Source: CALOAD01 sp942491415 (GTDB taxonomy: Bacteria > Cyanobacteriota > Vampirovibrionia > Gastranaerophilales > CALOAD01). From it: a stretch of 64,000 nucleotides of DNA. Both the position numbers and the translations under genes were made by a program. The notes under the pieces are model-generated. The model ran no database searches. It was not told the DNA's origin and saw nothing but the letters and a program-made list of their open reading frames with translations. Shown piece after piece: positions 1-8,413 of the stretch. The stretch lies in contig CALOAD010000022.1 in NCBI GenBank assembly GCA_942491415.1, forward strand, positions 124,001 to 188,000, read 5' to 3'. The first letter of the stretch is position 1. Every line of letters begins with the position of its first letter.

Positions 1-741
1 AATTTACCAAAATCACAAAACCCTGATGTAGGAGCAAGTAAGTTCTGCCCGGGTTGTGGTCATGGTATGATTCTTAAAACTTTAGCATTTGCTATTGATG
101 ACTTAAATCTTCAAGATAGAGCTGTATTTGGTTGTGATATCGGTTGCAGTCTTCTAGCTTGGAATTATATGAATATTGACTCTGTACAAACTCACCACGG
201 TCGTACAACTCCTGTAATATATGGTGTTACAAGAGCTGTGCCTGATACTGTCGGTATTGCTTACATGGGTGATGGCGGTGGTCTTGCTATCGGCTCTCAA
301 CACCTTGTAAACGCCTCTGTTAGAAATGAAAAAATGCTGGCAGTTATGGTAAACAATACAAACTATGGTATGACCGGTGGTCAAATGGCTCCTACTACAT
401 TACCGGGGCAAAAAACAGAGACAACACCTTATGGTCGTGATATTGAAACAACCGGAAAACCTGCTAAAGGTGCAGAAATGGTTAATTCAATTGTTGACAG
501 TGAAAGAGCATATGTAGCAAGAGCTACTGTTAGCAACCTTCGTGCTTTGAGAAGAACATTCAAAAAAGCTTTAACAAACGTTGCTGACGGTCGTGGTTTC
601 TCTTTTGTAGAAGTACTTTCAATATGTCCGTTAAATTGGAGAACAAATAACGTTGACACTTGGAACCGACTCAAAACAATGGAAGAATTCTTTGAAGTTA
701 AAGAATTTAACGTTCCTCAAGAAATAGAGGGGGTTAAGTAA
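1..741 (+). CDS. 2-oxoacid:ferredoxin oxidoreductase, beta (TPP-binding) subunit, 5'-truncated by window edge
   Basis: Reading is open from base 1, so the N-terminus lies upstream; 246 residues are visible. The visible part starts just before FCPGCGHG (residues 15-22), the hallmark Cys/Gly motif of the TPP subunit. GDGGG (about 90-94) followed by NNTNYGMTGGQ (about 118-128) is the Mg2+/thiamine diphosphate site. The family oxidatively decarboxylates a 2-oxoacid to acyl-CoA and reduces ferredoxin in the cytoplasm. The order beta, gamma, ferredoxin-like delta, with alpha presumably upstream, matches the four-subunit 2-oxoglutarate or branched-chain 2-oxoacid enzymes (Kor/Vor) rather than fused pyruvate oxidoreductases. 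The substrate cannot be fixed from this part. Its stop overlaps the next start by one base (TAATG), implying translational coupling. Confidence 0.93.
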   Translation, partial: NLPKSQNPDVGASKFCPGCGHGMILKTLAFAIDDLNLQDRAVFGCDIGCSLLAWNYMNIDSVQTHHGRTTPVIYGVTRAVPDTVGIAYMGDGGGLAIGSQHLVNASVRNEKMLAVMVNNTNYGMTGGQMAPTTLPGQKTETTPYGRDIETTGKPAKGAEMVNSIVDSERAYVARATVSNLRALRRTFKKALTNVADGRGFSFVEVLSICPLNWRTNNVDTWNRLKTMEEFFEVKEFNVPQEIEGVK

Positions 742-1304
742 TGGCTAGAAGTAAGATTGTATTAGCCGGCGAAGGCGGGCACGGAATTCAAAGTGTTGCT
801 AAAATTCTTGTAGAAGCGGCATATGAAGCAGATAAAAAAGTTCTTTATATCCCTAACTTTGGCGTAGAACAAAGAGGTGGTGTAAGTATTGCTTTTTGTC
901 AAATTTCAGACGAAGAAATCGGTGAACCAAGATTTTCAAAAGGTGATATCGTTGTAATGTTGTCAGATAGAGCGATTGATCGTTGCTCTTGTTATGTAGA
1001 CGAAAATACAACTGTTATCTACGATTCTTCTATTTGTACACTAAAACCTGAAATGAAGGCTAAAAAAATTATTGGCTTACCGGCTAATAAAATAGCAAAT
1101 GATGAACTTCACGCAAGGGTATTTAACATCATTATTTTAGGCGTTATTCTTCAATCTACAGCTATTGTAAGTATTGAATACGCTAAAAAAGCAATGGAAT
1201 TAGCTCTTGGCAAGAAATTTGATGCTAAACCTGAACTTCGTGATCTCAACTACAAAGCTATGGAACGTGGTATCAACCTAATTACTGATAAAACTACGGT
1301 TTAG
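741..1304 (+). CDS. 2-oxoacid:ferredoxin oxidoreductase, gamma subunit
   Basis: A 187-residue protein, the usual length for the separate gamma subunit. The N-terminus GEGGHGIQSVAKIL is the family's glycine-rich opening. The downstream segment FGVEQRGGVSIAFCQIS is the conserved region that contacts the other subunits and CoA. The gene starts inside the stop of the beta subunit and is followed after 29 bases by the ferredoxin-type subunit, so all three belong to one transcript. Gamma has no cofactor of its own; it is structural and CoA-binding within the complex. Confidence in the family is high, but the substrate (2-oxoglutarate versus branched-chain oxoacids) is unresolved. Confidence 0.93.
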   Translation: MARSKIVLAGEGGHGIQSVAKILVEAAYEADKKVLYIPNFGVEQRGGVSIAFCQISDEEIGEPRFSKGDIVVMLSDRAIDRCSCYVDENTTVIYDSSICTLKPEMKAKKIIGLPANKIANDELHARVFNIIILGVILQSTAIVSIEYAKKAMELALGKKFDAKPELRDLNYKAMERGINLITDKTTV

Positions 1305-1333
1305 CAAAAAACATCCACAAAGGAGATAACATA

Positions 1334-1603
1334 ATGACAACAACAGAACATAAAGGGTTTGTTATTAAAGACGTAGCAAAAGGCAAAGCGGATTGGTATT
1401 TATACACTGATCTTTGCAAAGGTTGCGGATTATGTCTTGAAAAATGCCCAATGAATTTAAAAGGCGAAAAGTGCTTGCAATGGTCTAAAGAAACAGGTCT
1501 TTATGCAACACCGGCTGTTCAACCTGATCCTGAAAAATGTATCGGTTGCGGAGCTTGCGCTCTTCTTTGTCCTGATAGTGCCATCAGGATTGAAAGAAAG
1601 TAG
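1334..1603 (+). CDS. 2-oxoacid:ferredoxin oxidoreductase, delta subunit (2x[4Fe-4S] ferredoxin-like)
   Basis: An 89-residue protein with two complete CxxCxxCxxxCP motifs, CKGCGLCLEKCP near residues 31-42 and CIGCGACALLCP near 66-77, each ligating one [4Fe-4S] cluster. It relays electrons from the TPP site to free ferredoxin. The 24 residues between the motifs include an extra Cys (KCLQW), as is common in KorD/VorD-type subunits. A clear Shine-Dalgarno AAGGAG precedes the ATG by 8 bases. It is the last gene of the operon; a strong hairpin terminator starts 18 bases after the stop. Confidence 0.93.
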   Translation: MTTTEHKGFVIKDVAKGKADWYLYTDLCKGCGLCLEKCPMNLKGEKCLQWSKETGLYATPAVQPDPEKCIGCGACALLCPDSAIRIERK

Positions 1604-1620
1604 ATGCTAAATAAAAACTA

Positions 1621-1656
1621 AAAAATAGACGCTTAGTATTAGGCGTCTATTTTCTT
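1621..1656 (+). terminator. Intrinsic terminator of the oxoacid oxidoreductase operon
   Basis: Arms AAAATAGACGC and GCGTCTATTTT pair perfectly around a short loop, followed by TTTCTT. It lies directly after the delta-subunit gene. Confidence 0.85.
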
Positions 1657-1780
1657 GTAAAATGGAATTTAAAATTGTAAAGTTAAGTATATTTTACATA
1701 TCAAGTTTAAAAAGGCAATTTGAAAATTAAATTTGTTTTTAATTATTTATATATGAAATTAATTAAAAGGAGAAATTATT

Positions 1781-2554
1781 ATGGTAGATAGAATTGATTC
1801 AATAAATGTTATTCAAGAAGGTTTAGCCGTTTATAATGCTCAACCACTCAGGGGAAATAACACAATTCTTGGTGGAGACGGTGATGATGTAATTATTACA
1901 GATGGAGCCAATAACTACATTGATGGTGGTGCCGGTAATGATGACATTATAGTCACTAATGACAGCTTGGGTGAAGTTGATATTAGTGCTGAAGGTAGAG
2001 GTGTATGGGGTGATCCTCACTATGAAGTTACAGGTGCTAACGGAGAACCAATTAAATTCGACCACCATGGTATAGCCGGTCATGAATATCATGTATTCAG
2101 TGGTGATAATATTAGCATTACTGGTTTATATGCACCTTCAGGCGATCAACCTTGTGTAATTAGTGAAACAACGCTGCGAGCAGGTGATGACACCATCCAA
2201 TATGATAAAGAAGGTAATCTTAAAATAAATGGTCAAGAAGCTAAAGATGGAGAATATGATCTTGCTGACGGAACCAAAATAATAAAAGAAGGTAAAGTAA
2301 TGACAGTAGTTCCGGCTGATGGAACAGGAAAAGTAGATATTCATGCAGAAGGTGACTCTATGATGGTTGATCCATCAGGTCAATTTAAAAACTTGGATGG
2401 TATTCTCGGTACAGCAATTGCAGAAAATAGACCACTTCCCGAAGATGAGGCTAATCAAAAATTTGACCTCGCAAATGCTCCTCTCGCTCCTAAAGGAAAC
2501 TTAAATCCTTTTGAAAACCTGAGGAATTTACATAATGAATTTTTGCAACCATAA
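1781..2554 (+). CDS. RTX-like calcium-binding protein with a GDPH domain, probably secreted
   Basis: 257 residues, acidic. Two RTX nonapeptide-like turns, GGDGDDVII (31-39) and GGAGNDDII (49-57), are typical of Ca2+-binding parallel beta-roll repeats. WGDPHYEV (76-83) then opens a domain of the kind found in extracellular proteins with GDPH motifs (vWD- or DUF1521-like). The C-terminal 60 residues are Pro/Asn/Leu-rich without motif. There is no N-terminal signal peptide, which fits type I secretion through a C-terminal signal, but no transporter gene is in the window. SD AAAAGGAG precedes the ATG. A terminator follows, so the gene appears monocistronic. Specific function unknown. Confidence 0.75.
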   Translation: MVDRIDSINVIQEGLAVYNAQPLRGNNTILGGDGDDVIITDGANNYIDGGAGNDDIIVTNDSLGEVDISAEGRGVWGDPHYEVTGANGEPIKFDHHGIAGHEYHVFSGDNISITGLYAPSGDQPCVISETTLRAGDDTIQYDKEGNLKINGQEAKDGEYDLADGTKIIKEGKVMTVVPADGTGKVDIHAEGDSMMVDPSGQFKNLDGILGTAIAENRPLPEDEANQKFDLANAPLAPKGNLNPFENLRNLHNEFLQP

Positions 2555-2575
2555 GAAATTTAATTAAATGGACTT

Positions 2576-2613
2576 AAAAAAGACGACTTATATTATATAA
2601 GTCGTCTTTTTAT
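2576..2613 (+). terminator. Intrinsic terminator after the RTX-like gene
   Basis: Perfect stem AAAAAGACGACTTA / TAAGTCGTCTTTTT with a 7-base AT loop and a T-rich tail, 22 bases after the stop codon. Confidence 0.88.
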
Positions 2614-3397
2614 TTGCTTTGCAAGGTTAGTTTTGAATATATTTTAATAAATTTTTGTTCTTTTTGAGGCGGTTTTTACCTTGACAAGCAAGGCTAAAAA
2701 CCTTAGATTAGCCGTTCAAAGTCTTTTTACGAGATCTTATTAAATCAAAAATTTACCCCTAAAGAAATTTTTTTTATTGTTTTTTGATTTTTATGGTTAG
2801 TTTATAGATTTTAAAGTAGCTTTTTTGACTTTTGCCTCGTTTATTTCGGAGTTTTTTGAGATTACTTCAGGGGGTAAATTTTCTTAGAAATAATCTCCCT
2901 AAAAAGACTAATTCACTTGTGTGAGTTAGTTGTAGGTGTTTTTACTGTTTATAGTTGGGTTTTGAGGTTCGATTTTTTAACGCTTTTTTATTTTGCTTGT
3001 AGCTTTGTTTTTAGATTTAATCGAGTAGAAAAATTCTCCCCTTGAGTACTTAAATATAGTTTTTTAAGTTTTTAAGTTCTAATTCGCTCATTTGAGGCAA
3101 TTTTATATCAATATAAAATATTTTATCCGTCACTATTCACTATCAATTTTACTAATGATCTTTTTAGTTAAACGCTATTTATTAACTCTAAAAATATTTA
3201 GAGTTTTTTTATCAATATATCCTATAAGCTTAATATGATTTAATCTACAAGTTTTCTAATTATAGAGCATGCTTTATTAACATTAACATAACTTCACAAG
3301 TGTCAAATATTTGACAATTTGATGTTGAAGAATGTTTTTAAATATATAAGAGGAAATTTAGAAACAAATTGTTTATTACGGAAATAAGGAGAAAACC
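2614..3397. other. 784-base non-coding stretch with nested inverted repeats
   Basis: No convincing gene is visible on either strand. Three structures stand out. There is a hairpin at 2671-2702 (GGTTTTTA..CCTTG / CAAGG..TAAAAACC with one bulge). A separated inverted repeat has 12-base perfect arms at 2748-2759 and 2871-2882 (AAAATTTACCCC / GGGGTAAATTTT). A near-perfect hairpin at 2908-2931 (ACTAATTCAC / GTGAGTTAGT) reappears in part at 8279-8295 as CACTAATTCACTTGTGT. The right end holds the promoter region of the next gene. This could be decayed mobile DNA or a structured transcript. Confidence 0.5.
3301..3316. promoter_or_regulatory. Perfect 16-base palindrome, candidate operator
   Basis: TGTCAAATATTTGACA is perfectly self-complementary and lies 82 bases before the next start codon. 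A possible promoter follows, TTGATG (3320-3325), 18 bases, TATATA (3344-3349). A palindrome just upstream of a -35 box is compatible with a dimeric transcription factor site; no regulator is assigned. Confidence 0.45.
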
Positions 3398-3751
3398 ATG
3401 GTATTAGGATCTATCGGAAAAGCTGCTGAAAAAATAACAAAGCCAATGGGCGCGGTGAAAGATGTCGCAGGTGCAGCTAGCGGTGCAGCTGGCGGTGCAT
3501 CACCTTTTGGTGGCATAACAGACAGTATTTTTAATATGGCAAAATCTGGCGGTGCTAAAAAAGCTGGCGGTGCTGAAAAAGCTGGTGGTGCTAAAGCTGG
3601 TGGTGCTAAAGCTCAAAATCCACTTGAAGGCATGAAACCTGACGATATTTTAAAAATGGGCATAAAAATGGGAATGGAAATGGCTCAAAAAGGTGGAGAA
3701 CAGAAAAAAGCCGGAAAACCTCCAATGCCTGGCATGGGAAAAGAAAGTTAA
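3398..3751 (+). CDS. Gly/Ala/Lys-rich low-complexity protein, function unknown
   Basis: 117 residues. The N-terminal 30 residues are amphipathic (SIGKAAEKITKPMG) and followed by small-residue blocks. A run of short GGAK/GGAEK units (about 50-70) comes next, then a Met/Lys-rich helix (MKPDDILKMGIKMGMEMAQK) and a Pro/Gly tail. There is no signal peptide or membrane segment. SD AAGGAG lies 8 bases before the ATG. It resembles the 19031-20158 gene in style: an isolated gene after a long spacer, and an N-terminus of small residues followed by repeats. Real expression is likely given the SD, candidate promoter and terminator. No family recognised. Confidence 0.7.
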   Translation: MVLGSIGKAAEKITKPMGAVKDVAGAASGAAGGASPFGGITDSIFNMAKSGGAKKAGGAEKAGGAKAGGAKAQNPLEGMKPDDILKMGIKMGMEMAQKGGEQKKAGKPPMPGMGKES

Positions 3752-3777
3752 TCAAGACAAAAAATAAAGAACTATCG

Positions 3778-3807
3778 AAAAGACTGCTTATTAAAGCAGT
3801 CTTTTTA
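3778..3807. terminator. Bidirectional terminator between converging genes
   Basis: Perfect 12-base arms AAAAGACTGCTT / AAGCAGTCTTTT around ATTA, with T-runs in both directions. It overlaps the stop of the minus-strand hemW gene. Confidence 0.85.
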
Positions 3808-4923
3808 CATGTCGATAAAATCAGCTAAAACCTCATTGCTGAGTAAAAAACCTTGAGGTGTAAGCTGTAAAATATCATCATTTAATACTATCAAGTTATT
3901 TTTTAAATGTTTTTGAATTATTAAACTATATTTTTCAGTCAAATCAATTCCGTAAATATTTTTGAACTGAACCAAGTCAATTCCTTTTTTCATTCGCAGT
4001 CCTAAAAATATTGATTCTTCTCTTTTTTCTTTTGTTGTTACTTGATGTAGCTCTTGCTTTTGTTTTTTAGCTTTTAAATATTTTTCAAAATTTTGAACAT
4101 TAGAGTATCTAACTCCATTTTCATAACCGTGCGCTGCAAGTCCAAATCCATAATACTCTTGATTTGCCCAATAAATACAGTTATGTTCTGATTCATATCC
4201 TTTTTTGCAAAAGTTGCTTATTTCATAATGTTCAAATCCATTTTGAGTTAATTTTTTGACAATATTCAAATACATGTCAGCGGCTAAGTCTTGATCGGGA
4301 AGGTTTTTAGGCAAATTATCCGCAAAATAAGTTCCATCTTCTATTTTTAATCCATAAGTAGAAATGTGTTGAATATCAAGTTCTAAAGCTTTTTCAAGAG
4401 TGTCGTCAAGTTTTTTCAATGTCTGATGAGGCAATCCATAAATAAGATCAATGCTAATATTATCAAATCCTACTCTTTGAGCTTGTTTAACTGTTTCAAT
4501 AGCTTCTTCAGTATTATGAATTCTATTTATAATTTTTAAAATCTCATCATCAAAACATTGAATACCTACGCTAATACGATTTACACCAAGCTTTTTAAGA
4601 TTTTCAAAATATTCTGTATTGACCGTTTTAGGATTAATTTCCATTGTTATTTCAGTGTTTTTTTTGATTGTTGCAAAATTTGAAATACATTGAAAAATCT
4701 CCTGATAAAAATCTACTTCAAGAATAGAGGGAGTGCCTCCTCCTATATATATTGTGTCTATTTTCTCAGGAGGATTTTGAGCAAAAGAATTTTCAATATT
4801 TTTTATCAAAGCTGTTTTGTAAGCACCAAAATATTCTTTTTTATCCGCAAAAGAAATAAAGGAGCAGTAATGACACTTTCCGGAGCAAAAAGGTATATGA
4901 ATATAAATACTTTTGGTTGTCAT
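3805..4923 (-). CDS. hemW: HemW-type radical SAM protein (heme chaperone, HemN-like)
   Basis: 372 residues from the chosen start. The radical SAM motif CSGKCHYCSF (C13, C17, C20) sits near the N-terminus. It is followed by Phe two residues after the third Cys where true HemN carries a fourth Cys, which points to HemW. GGGTPS and a C-terminal HemW-type helical domain are present, and length is normal for HemW. HemW binds heme and inserts it into respiratory proteins; older annotations call it oxygen-independent coproporphyrinogen oxidase. The ATG at 4923 is preferred because AGGAGAG lies 4 bases before it; an in-frame ATG nine codons upstream lacks a site. It is divergent from the SIS gene. 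Confidence 0.88.
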   Translation of the reverse strand: MTTKSIYIHIPFCSGKCHYCSFISFADKKEYFGAYKTALIKNIENSFAQNPPEKIDTIYIGGGTPSILEVDFYQEIFQCISNFATIKKNTEITMEINPKTVNTEYFENLKKLGVNRISVGIQCFDDEILKIINRIHNTEEAIETVKQAQRVGFDNISIDLIYGLPHQTLKKLDDTLEKALELDIQHISTYGLKIEDGTYFADNLPKNLPDQDLAADMYLNIVKKLTQNGFEHYEISNFCKKGYESEHNCIYWANQEYYGFGLAAHGYENGVRYSNVQNFEKYLKAKKQKQELHQVTTKEKREESIFLGLRMKKGIDLVQFKNIYGIDLTEKYSLIIQKHLKNNLIVLNDDILQLTPQGFLLSNEVLADFIDM

Positions 4924-5024
4924 AGTCTCTCCTGTTTTCAAATTCATCATAACATTGAAAATAAGCCTTTAAAAGTTAATAATGTTTGTATAAAGTAAAG
5001 TTATAATCAGTCGATAGGTAATTT

Positions 5025-6176
5025 ATGAAATCTAATAATTTTATAAAAAAAATAAAACAAATTTTTAATTTTAAGAAATCCCATGCTCAAAATGCTATGG
5101 AGCTTGAAATAAAAGAACAGCCTGAGATCTTAGGAAAACTTGTTAAAAAATATTTTCATTCGGAAAAAATAAACCTTGGCTTTGACTTGCCTTGTGATAT
5201 TAGCCAAATACGCATTATTGCAAGCGGTTCGTCTAAAAACGTGGGCGATTGCGCTGTTTATTTTATTGAAAAATGGGCTCAAATTCCATGTTTTTGCAGT
5301 TTTGCCAGTGAATTTGCCAACAAAGAAATTTTATTACAACCTAATGAGCTTGTTGTAGCCATTTCTCAATCAGGAGAAACCGCTGATACTTATAAAGCAC
5401 TAAAAAAAACCATTAAAAAAGGGGCTATAACCCTTGCGTTAACCAATAATGAAAATTCTAAAATACACACTCTTGCAAATTATGGAATGAAGGTTAACGC
5501 AGGAAAAGAAAACAGTGTAGCTGCTACAAAATCCTTCACCGCACAGCTTTTAAATCTTTATGCAATTGGACTATATCTTGCTGAAAAAAAACAAACAGCC
5601 CAAGGGGCTGAAAAAATCTTAAAAAAAGAGCTGAAAGACTTAAAGCTTAACCTAGAAAAGCTTTTAAACAACAAAGGAACTTTAAATAAAAGCGTAGAAC
5701 TACTAAAAAAATCAAAAGATATAGTTATTACCGGCAGAGGTGCAAACAGTGCTATAGCAAACGAAGGTGCTTTAAAGATAAAAGAAACAAGTTATATAAA
5801 TACAAACGGATACCCATCAGGAGAGTTTTTGCACGGACATATGGCATTTATTGATAAAGATATCCCATTGGTTTCAATTATTCCAAAATGTAGTAATAAT
5901 ACAAAAAATTACAAACTGGCATTAAAAAACACTTCTAAAGTAAGCAGAAAAAGAAAACCACCTTTGATTATTTTAAAAACTGTCGATGATTTTGAAATTC
6001 AACTAAAAGATGAGCTTAAAAAAGCTTTATTTATTGAAATACCTGATTCAACAGAAGAAATTTCCGTATTTTATACCACTTTAATAATGCAGCTTTTAGC
6101 TTTAAGTACTGCTAAATCATTAAATAGAGATATAGACAAGCCAAGAAGCCTTGAAAAAGCTGTTATAAGTGAATAA
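5025..6176 (+). CDS. SIS-domain sugar-phosphate isomerase/deaminase (GlmS isomerase-like, no amidotransferase domain)
   Basis: 383 residues aligning in character with the C-terminal isomerase half of GlmS. It has MELEIKEQP (about 25-33), SGSSKNVG (first SIS phosphate loop), AISQSGETADT, AATKSFTAQL, a second SIS with TGRGANSAIANEGALKIKE, the EFLHGHMAF segment equivalent to the GlmS catalytic His region, and RDIDKPRSLEKAVISE at the C-terminus. The N-terminal glutaminase domain is absent, so it cannot draw ammonia from glutamine. Families with this layout include NagB-II/GlmD glucosamine-6-phosphate deaminases, AgaS and fructoselysine deglycases. A deaminase role would fit the nan and nagZ genes elsewhere in the window. 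This is inference. It has a basic N-terminal extension of about 20 residues. Confidence 0.85.
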   Translation: MKSNNFIKKIKQIFNFKKSHAQNAMELEIKEQPEILGKLVKKYFHSEKINLGFDLPCDISQIRIIASGSSKNVGDCAVYFIEKWAQIPCFCSFASEFANKEILLQPNELVVAISQSGETADTYKALKKTIKKGAITLALTNNENSKIHTLANYGMKVNAGKENSVAATKSFTAQLLNLYAIGLYLAEKKQTAQGAEKILKKELKDLKLNLEKLLNNKGTLNKSVELLKKSKDIVITGRGANSAIANEGALKIKETSYINTNGYPSGEFLHGHMAFIDKDIPLVSIIPKCSNNTKNYKLALKNTSKVSRKRKPPLIILKTVDDFEIQLKDELKKALFIEIPDSTEEISVFYTTLIMQLLALSTAKSLNRDIDKPRSLEKAVISE

Positions 6177-6178
6177 AA

Positions 6179-6811
6179 TTATTTAACCCACTTGTTTCTC
6201 ATTGCAATAGATAACGCTTGGGTACGATCATCCACCGATAATTTATGCAAAATATTGCACATATGAGATTTTACCGTGTAATGACTTACTGATAGCATTT
6301 GAGCGATTTTTTTATTGTTATGACAATCTGCTATAAGTTGAAGTATTTCAATTTCTCGATCGGTTAAAGGAATAGAAGTTTTAGGAGGTGAATTTATCTC
6401 AAGACTATTTCTTATAATCTCGGAAACCGATTCGTCAACCCAAAAGCCACCATCAATTACTTTGTCTATAATTGAAACTAATCTTTCAGGATCAATATCC
6501 TTTAAACAATAAGCATTAGCTCCGTTTGTTATTGCTTCTATGACTTCTTTTTTATCTTCATGAGAAGTTAATACTATTATTTTTGAATTTACACTATTTT
6601 TTAACTGCTTTATAACCTCTATGCCATTTATTCCCGGAAGCCCGAGATCTAAAACTATTACATCAGGATGTATTGACTCTGCTAGCTTCAAACCCTCTTC
6701 GCCATATTCAGCTTCTTTTATAGCTTTAAACAACCCACTTTTCTCAAAAGCAGTTTTTAAACCTATTCTTGTAAGTGCGTGATCTTCAATTATCAAAACA
6801 GTTTTATTCAT
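6179..6811 (-). CDS. NarL/FixJ-family response regulator
   Basis: 210 residues. The receiver domain (1-125) has the acidic pair E9/D10, phospho-acceptor D55 in VLDLGLPG, and the conserved Lys in YCLKD. A LuxR-type helix-turn-helix (about 145-205) reads LTDREIEILQLIADCHNNKKIAQML followed by TVKSHMCNILHKL. It is a phosphorylation-dependent DNA-binding transcription regulator. It lies 12 bases downstream of the histidine kinase gene in the same direction, so the two form an operon and presumably a cognate pair. Target genes are not evident. The stop lies 2 bases from the end of the convergent SIS gene with no terminator between. Confidence 0.93.
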   Translation of the reverse strand: MNKTVLIIEDHALTRIGLKTAFEKSGLFKAIKEAEYGEEGLKLAESIHPDVIVLDLGLPGINGIEVIKQLKNSVNSKIIVLTSHEDKKEVIEAITNGANAYCLKDIDPERLVSIIDKVIDGGFWVDESVSEIIRNSLEINSPPKTSIPLTDREIEILQLIADCHNNKKIAQMLSVSHYTVKSHMCNILHKLSVDDRTQALSIAMRNKWVK

Positions 6812-6823
6812 CGTTTTTACCTA

Positions 6824-7915
6824 TCATAAAGGGAGTTTAAAATAAAAGGAGCTGCCAACATTTTGTTCACTTTCAAAGCCTATTTCTCCACTATGAGCTT
6901 CTATTATCAACTTTGAAAGGTAAAGTCCCAGACCACTACCTATATTCTTAATTTTTTTATTGCAAGTTGAGAATTTTTCAAAGACAGTCTTTTGCTCTTC
7001 TTTATTAATTCCTATTCCATTATCAGCAATAATAACAATTGCTTTGCTTCCTTCTTTTTTTGTAGTTACAGTTATTTCACCACATGCCGGAGTATAACTG
7101 ATAGAATTAAAAAGAAAATTTTGCAAAACTCTTTTAATTTGTTCAACATCAATATTCACATCCAAGTTTGTATCACAATAAGTTTTTACCGATAATTTTT
7201 TTTCTTGTGCCAGTTGAACAACATCTTCAACGCTATTTTTAACTAATTCATCAAGCTTCGTTTTTTGTTTATTCAAACAGGGTCCTTTTTCTTCAAGTTT
7301 ATGAACATCCAGTATATTTTTAACCATCTCGAGCAGTTGATTTTGACTTAAAATAAGTTGTTTTGTTATATATGATTGATCTTTACTTAAAGCTCCATAA
7401 GAACCGTTCTCAAGATATTTTAAGGCATTTAAACTTGCAAGCAGTGGAACCTTTAAATCATGAGTTATTGTCGTCACGAGAGATTCACGAACTTGCTCAG
7501 CTTCTTTTCTTTTTTCGAGAGCTTGAGACATACTATTAAATGATTTTGCCAAAAACCCTATTTCGTCCTTACTTGTTATATTGGCTCTTTGAGCATAATC
7601 TCCTTTTTCTATAAGCTTTGCAAGATTTGTAATTTCTATAATAGGTTGTGCTGTTAATTTTGCAAAAATAAAAGATAGCATTATACTTGCTATCGATATA
7701 ACAACAGCTATTTTAAAAATTAAAACATTGATCTCACCTGCAATATTATTAAAACTTATATTTATTATCGAAGCTGTATCAAATAAAGAATTATCTAAAA
7801 GTCTTTCTATGTTTATATTAACCGTTAGTGTTGAAATAACGGCAAGTACCAACAAGGGTAATAACGCAGCAAATAAAAAATAGCTCAAAAGCCTTGTTCT
7901 TATACTTACTTTCAA
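6824..7915 (-). CDS. Membrane sensor histidine kinase
   Basis: 363 residues. Transmembrane helix 1 (about 10-29), a very short extracytoplasmic loop of about 33 residues, helix 2 (about 64-86), and a HAMP linker (87-140). The HisKA has phospho-accepting His152 in TITHDLKVP. The ATPase domain has the N box (NFLFNSISY, 266-274), DNGIGI (298-303) and GSGLGLYLS (326-334). All catalytic boxes are intact. The tiny periplasmic loop argues for sensing in the membrane or through a partner rather than a large ligand domain. It is the first gene of the operon with the downstream NarL-type regulator; 498 non-coding bases lie upstream. Confidence 0.92.
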   Translation of the reverse strand: MKVSIRTRLLSYFLFAALLPLLVLAVISTLTVNINIERLLDNSLFDTASIINISFNNIAGEINVLIFKIAVVISIASIMLSFIFAKLTAQPIIEITNLAKLIEKGDYAQRANITSKDEIGFLAKSFNSMSQALEKRKEAEQVRESLVTTITHDLKVPLLASLNALKYLENGSYGALSKDQSYITKQLILSQNQLLEMVKNILDVHKLEEKGPCLNKQKTKLDELVKNSVEDVVQLAQEKKLSVKTYCDTNLDVNIDVEQIKRVLQNFLFNSISYTPACGEITVTTKKEGSKAIVIIADNGIGINKEEQKTVFEKFSTCNKKIKNIGSGLGLYLSKLIIEAHSGEIGFESEQNVGSSFYFKLPL

Positions 7916-8413
7916 TTTAATACCTTTAAATACCTACAACAAATTGTAGCATTTTTTAGGGTCTTAAAACTTTAGTTCAATTTAGGAATTACGTAAAATT
8001 TGATAAATATTTTGATGCGAGTTTACCCGCTATTAAAATAGCTAAATAAACCCGCTCGTTTTTGACGTGTTTATATCGTTCAAAGTGCTCTAAAAGGCAT
8101 TAAGAGTCTCTAAATTATATCTGTTCATATATTAATGTTTTTCTTTTTTACTTTTATTTGTTTTATAGAAAAAAAGGAGAGAAAAATAGTCCTAAAATCC
8201 ATATTGATAGTCTTTTCAGGTTGTGTGTCGGGAATAAATAAACAGATATAATTTTGTTTCCCATAAGCCTTTAAGAGGCACTAATTCACTTGTGTAGAAG
8301 TGTAAGATGTAAAAACTCAGTAAATTAGGTTAAAATAATAACTTGCGTAATTCTTGTCAGTTATCTTAGTGGTAAAATTATAATGAAAGTAAGGGTTTTA
8401 AAAAGGAAATAGT
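7916..8413. other. Non-coding spacer with separated inverted repeat upstream of trpS
   Basis: No gene is seen. Perfect 14-base arms at 8112-8125 and 8241-8254 (AAATTATATCTGTT / AACAGATATAATTT) enclose 115 bases. Weaker complementarity continues outward between about 8083-8110 and 8258-8276, making an imperfect inverted repeat of about 190 bases. A fragment CACTAATTCACTTGTGT at 8279-8295 also occurs at 2907-2922. A possible trpS promoter is TATAAT at 8379-8384 with TTGTCA at 8354-8359 (19-base spacer). Confidence 0.5.
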
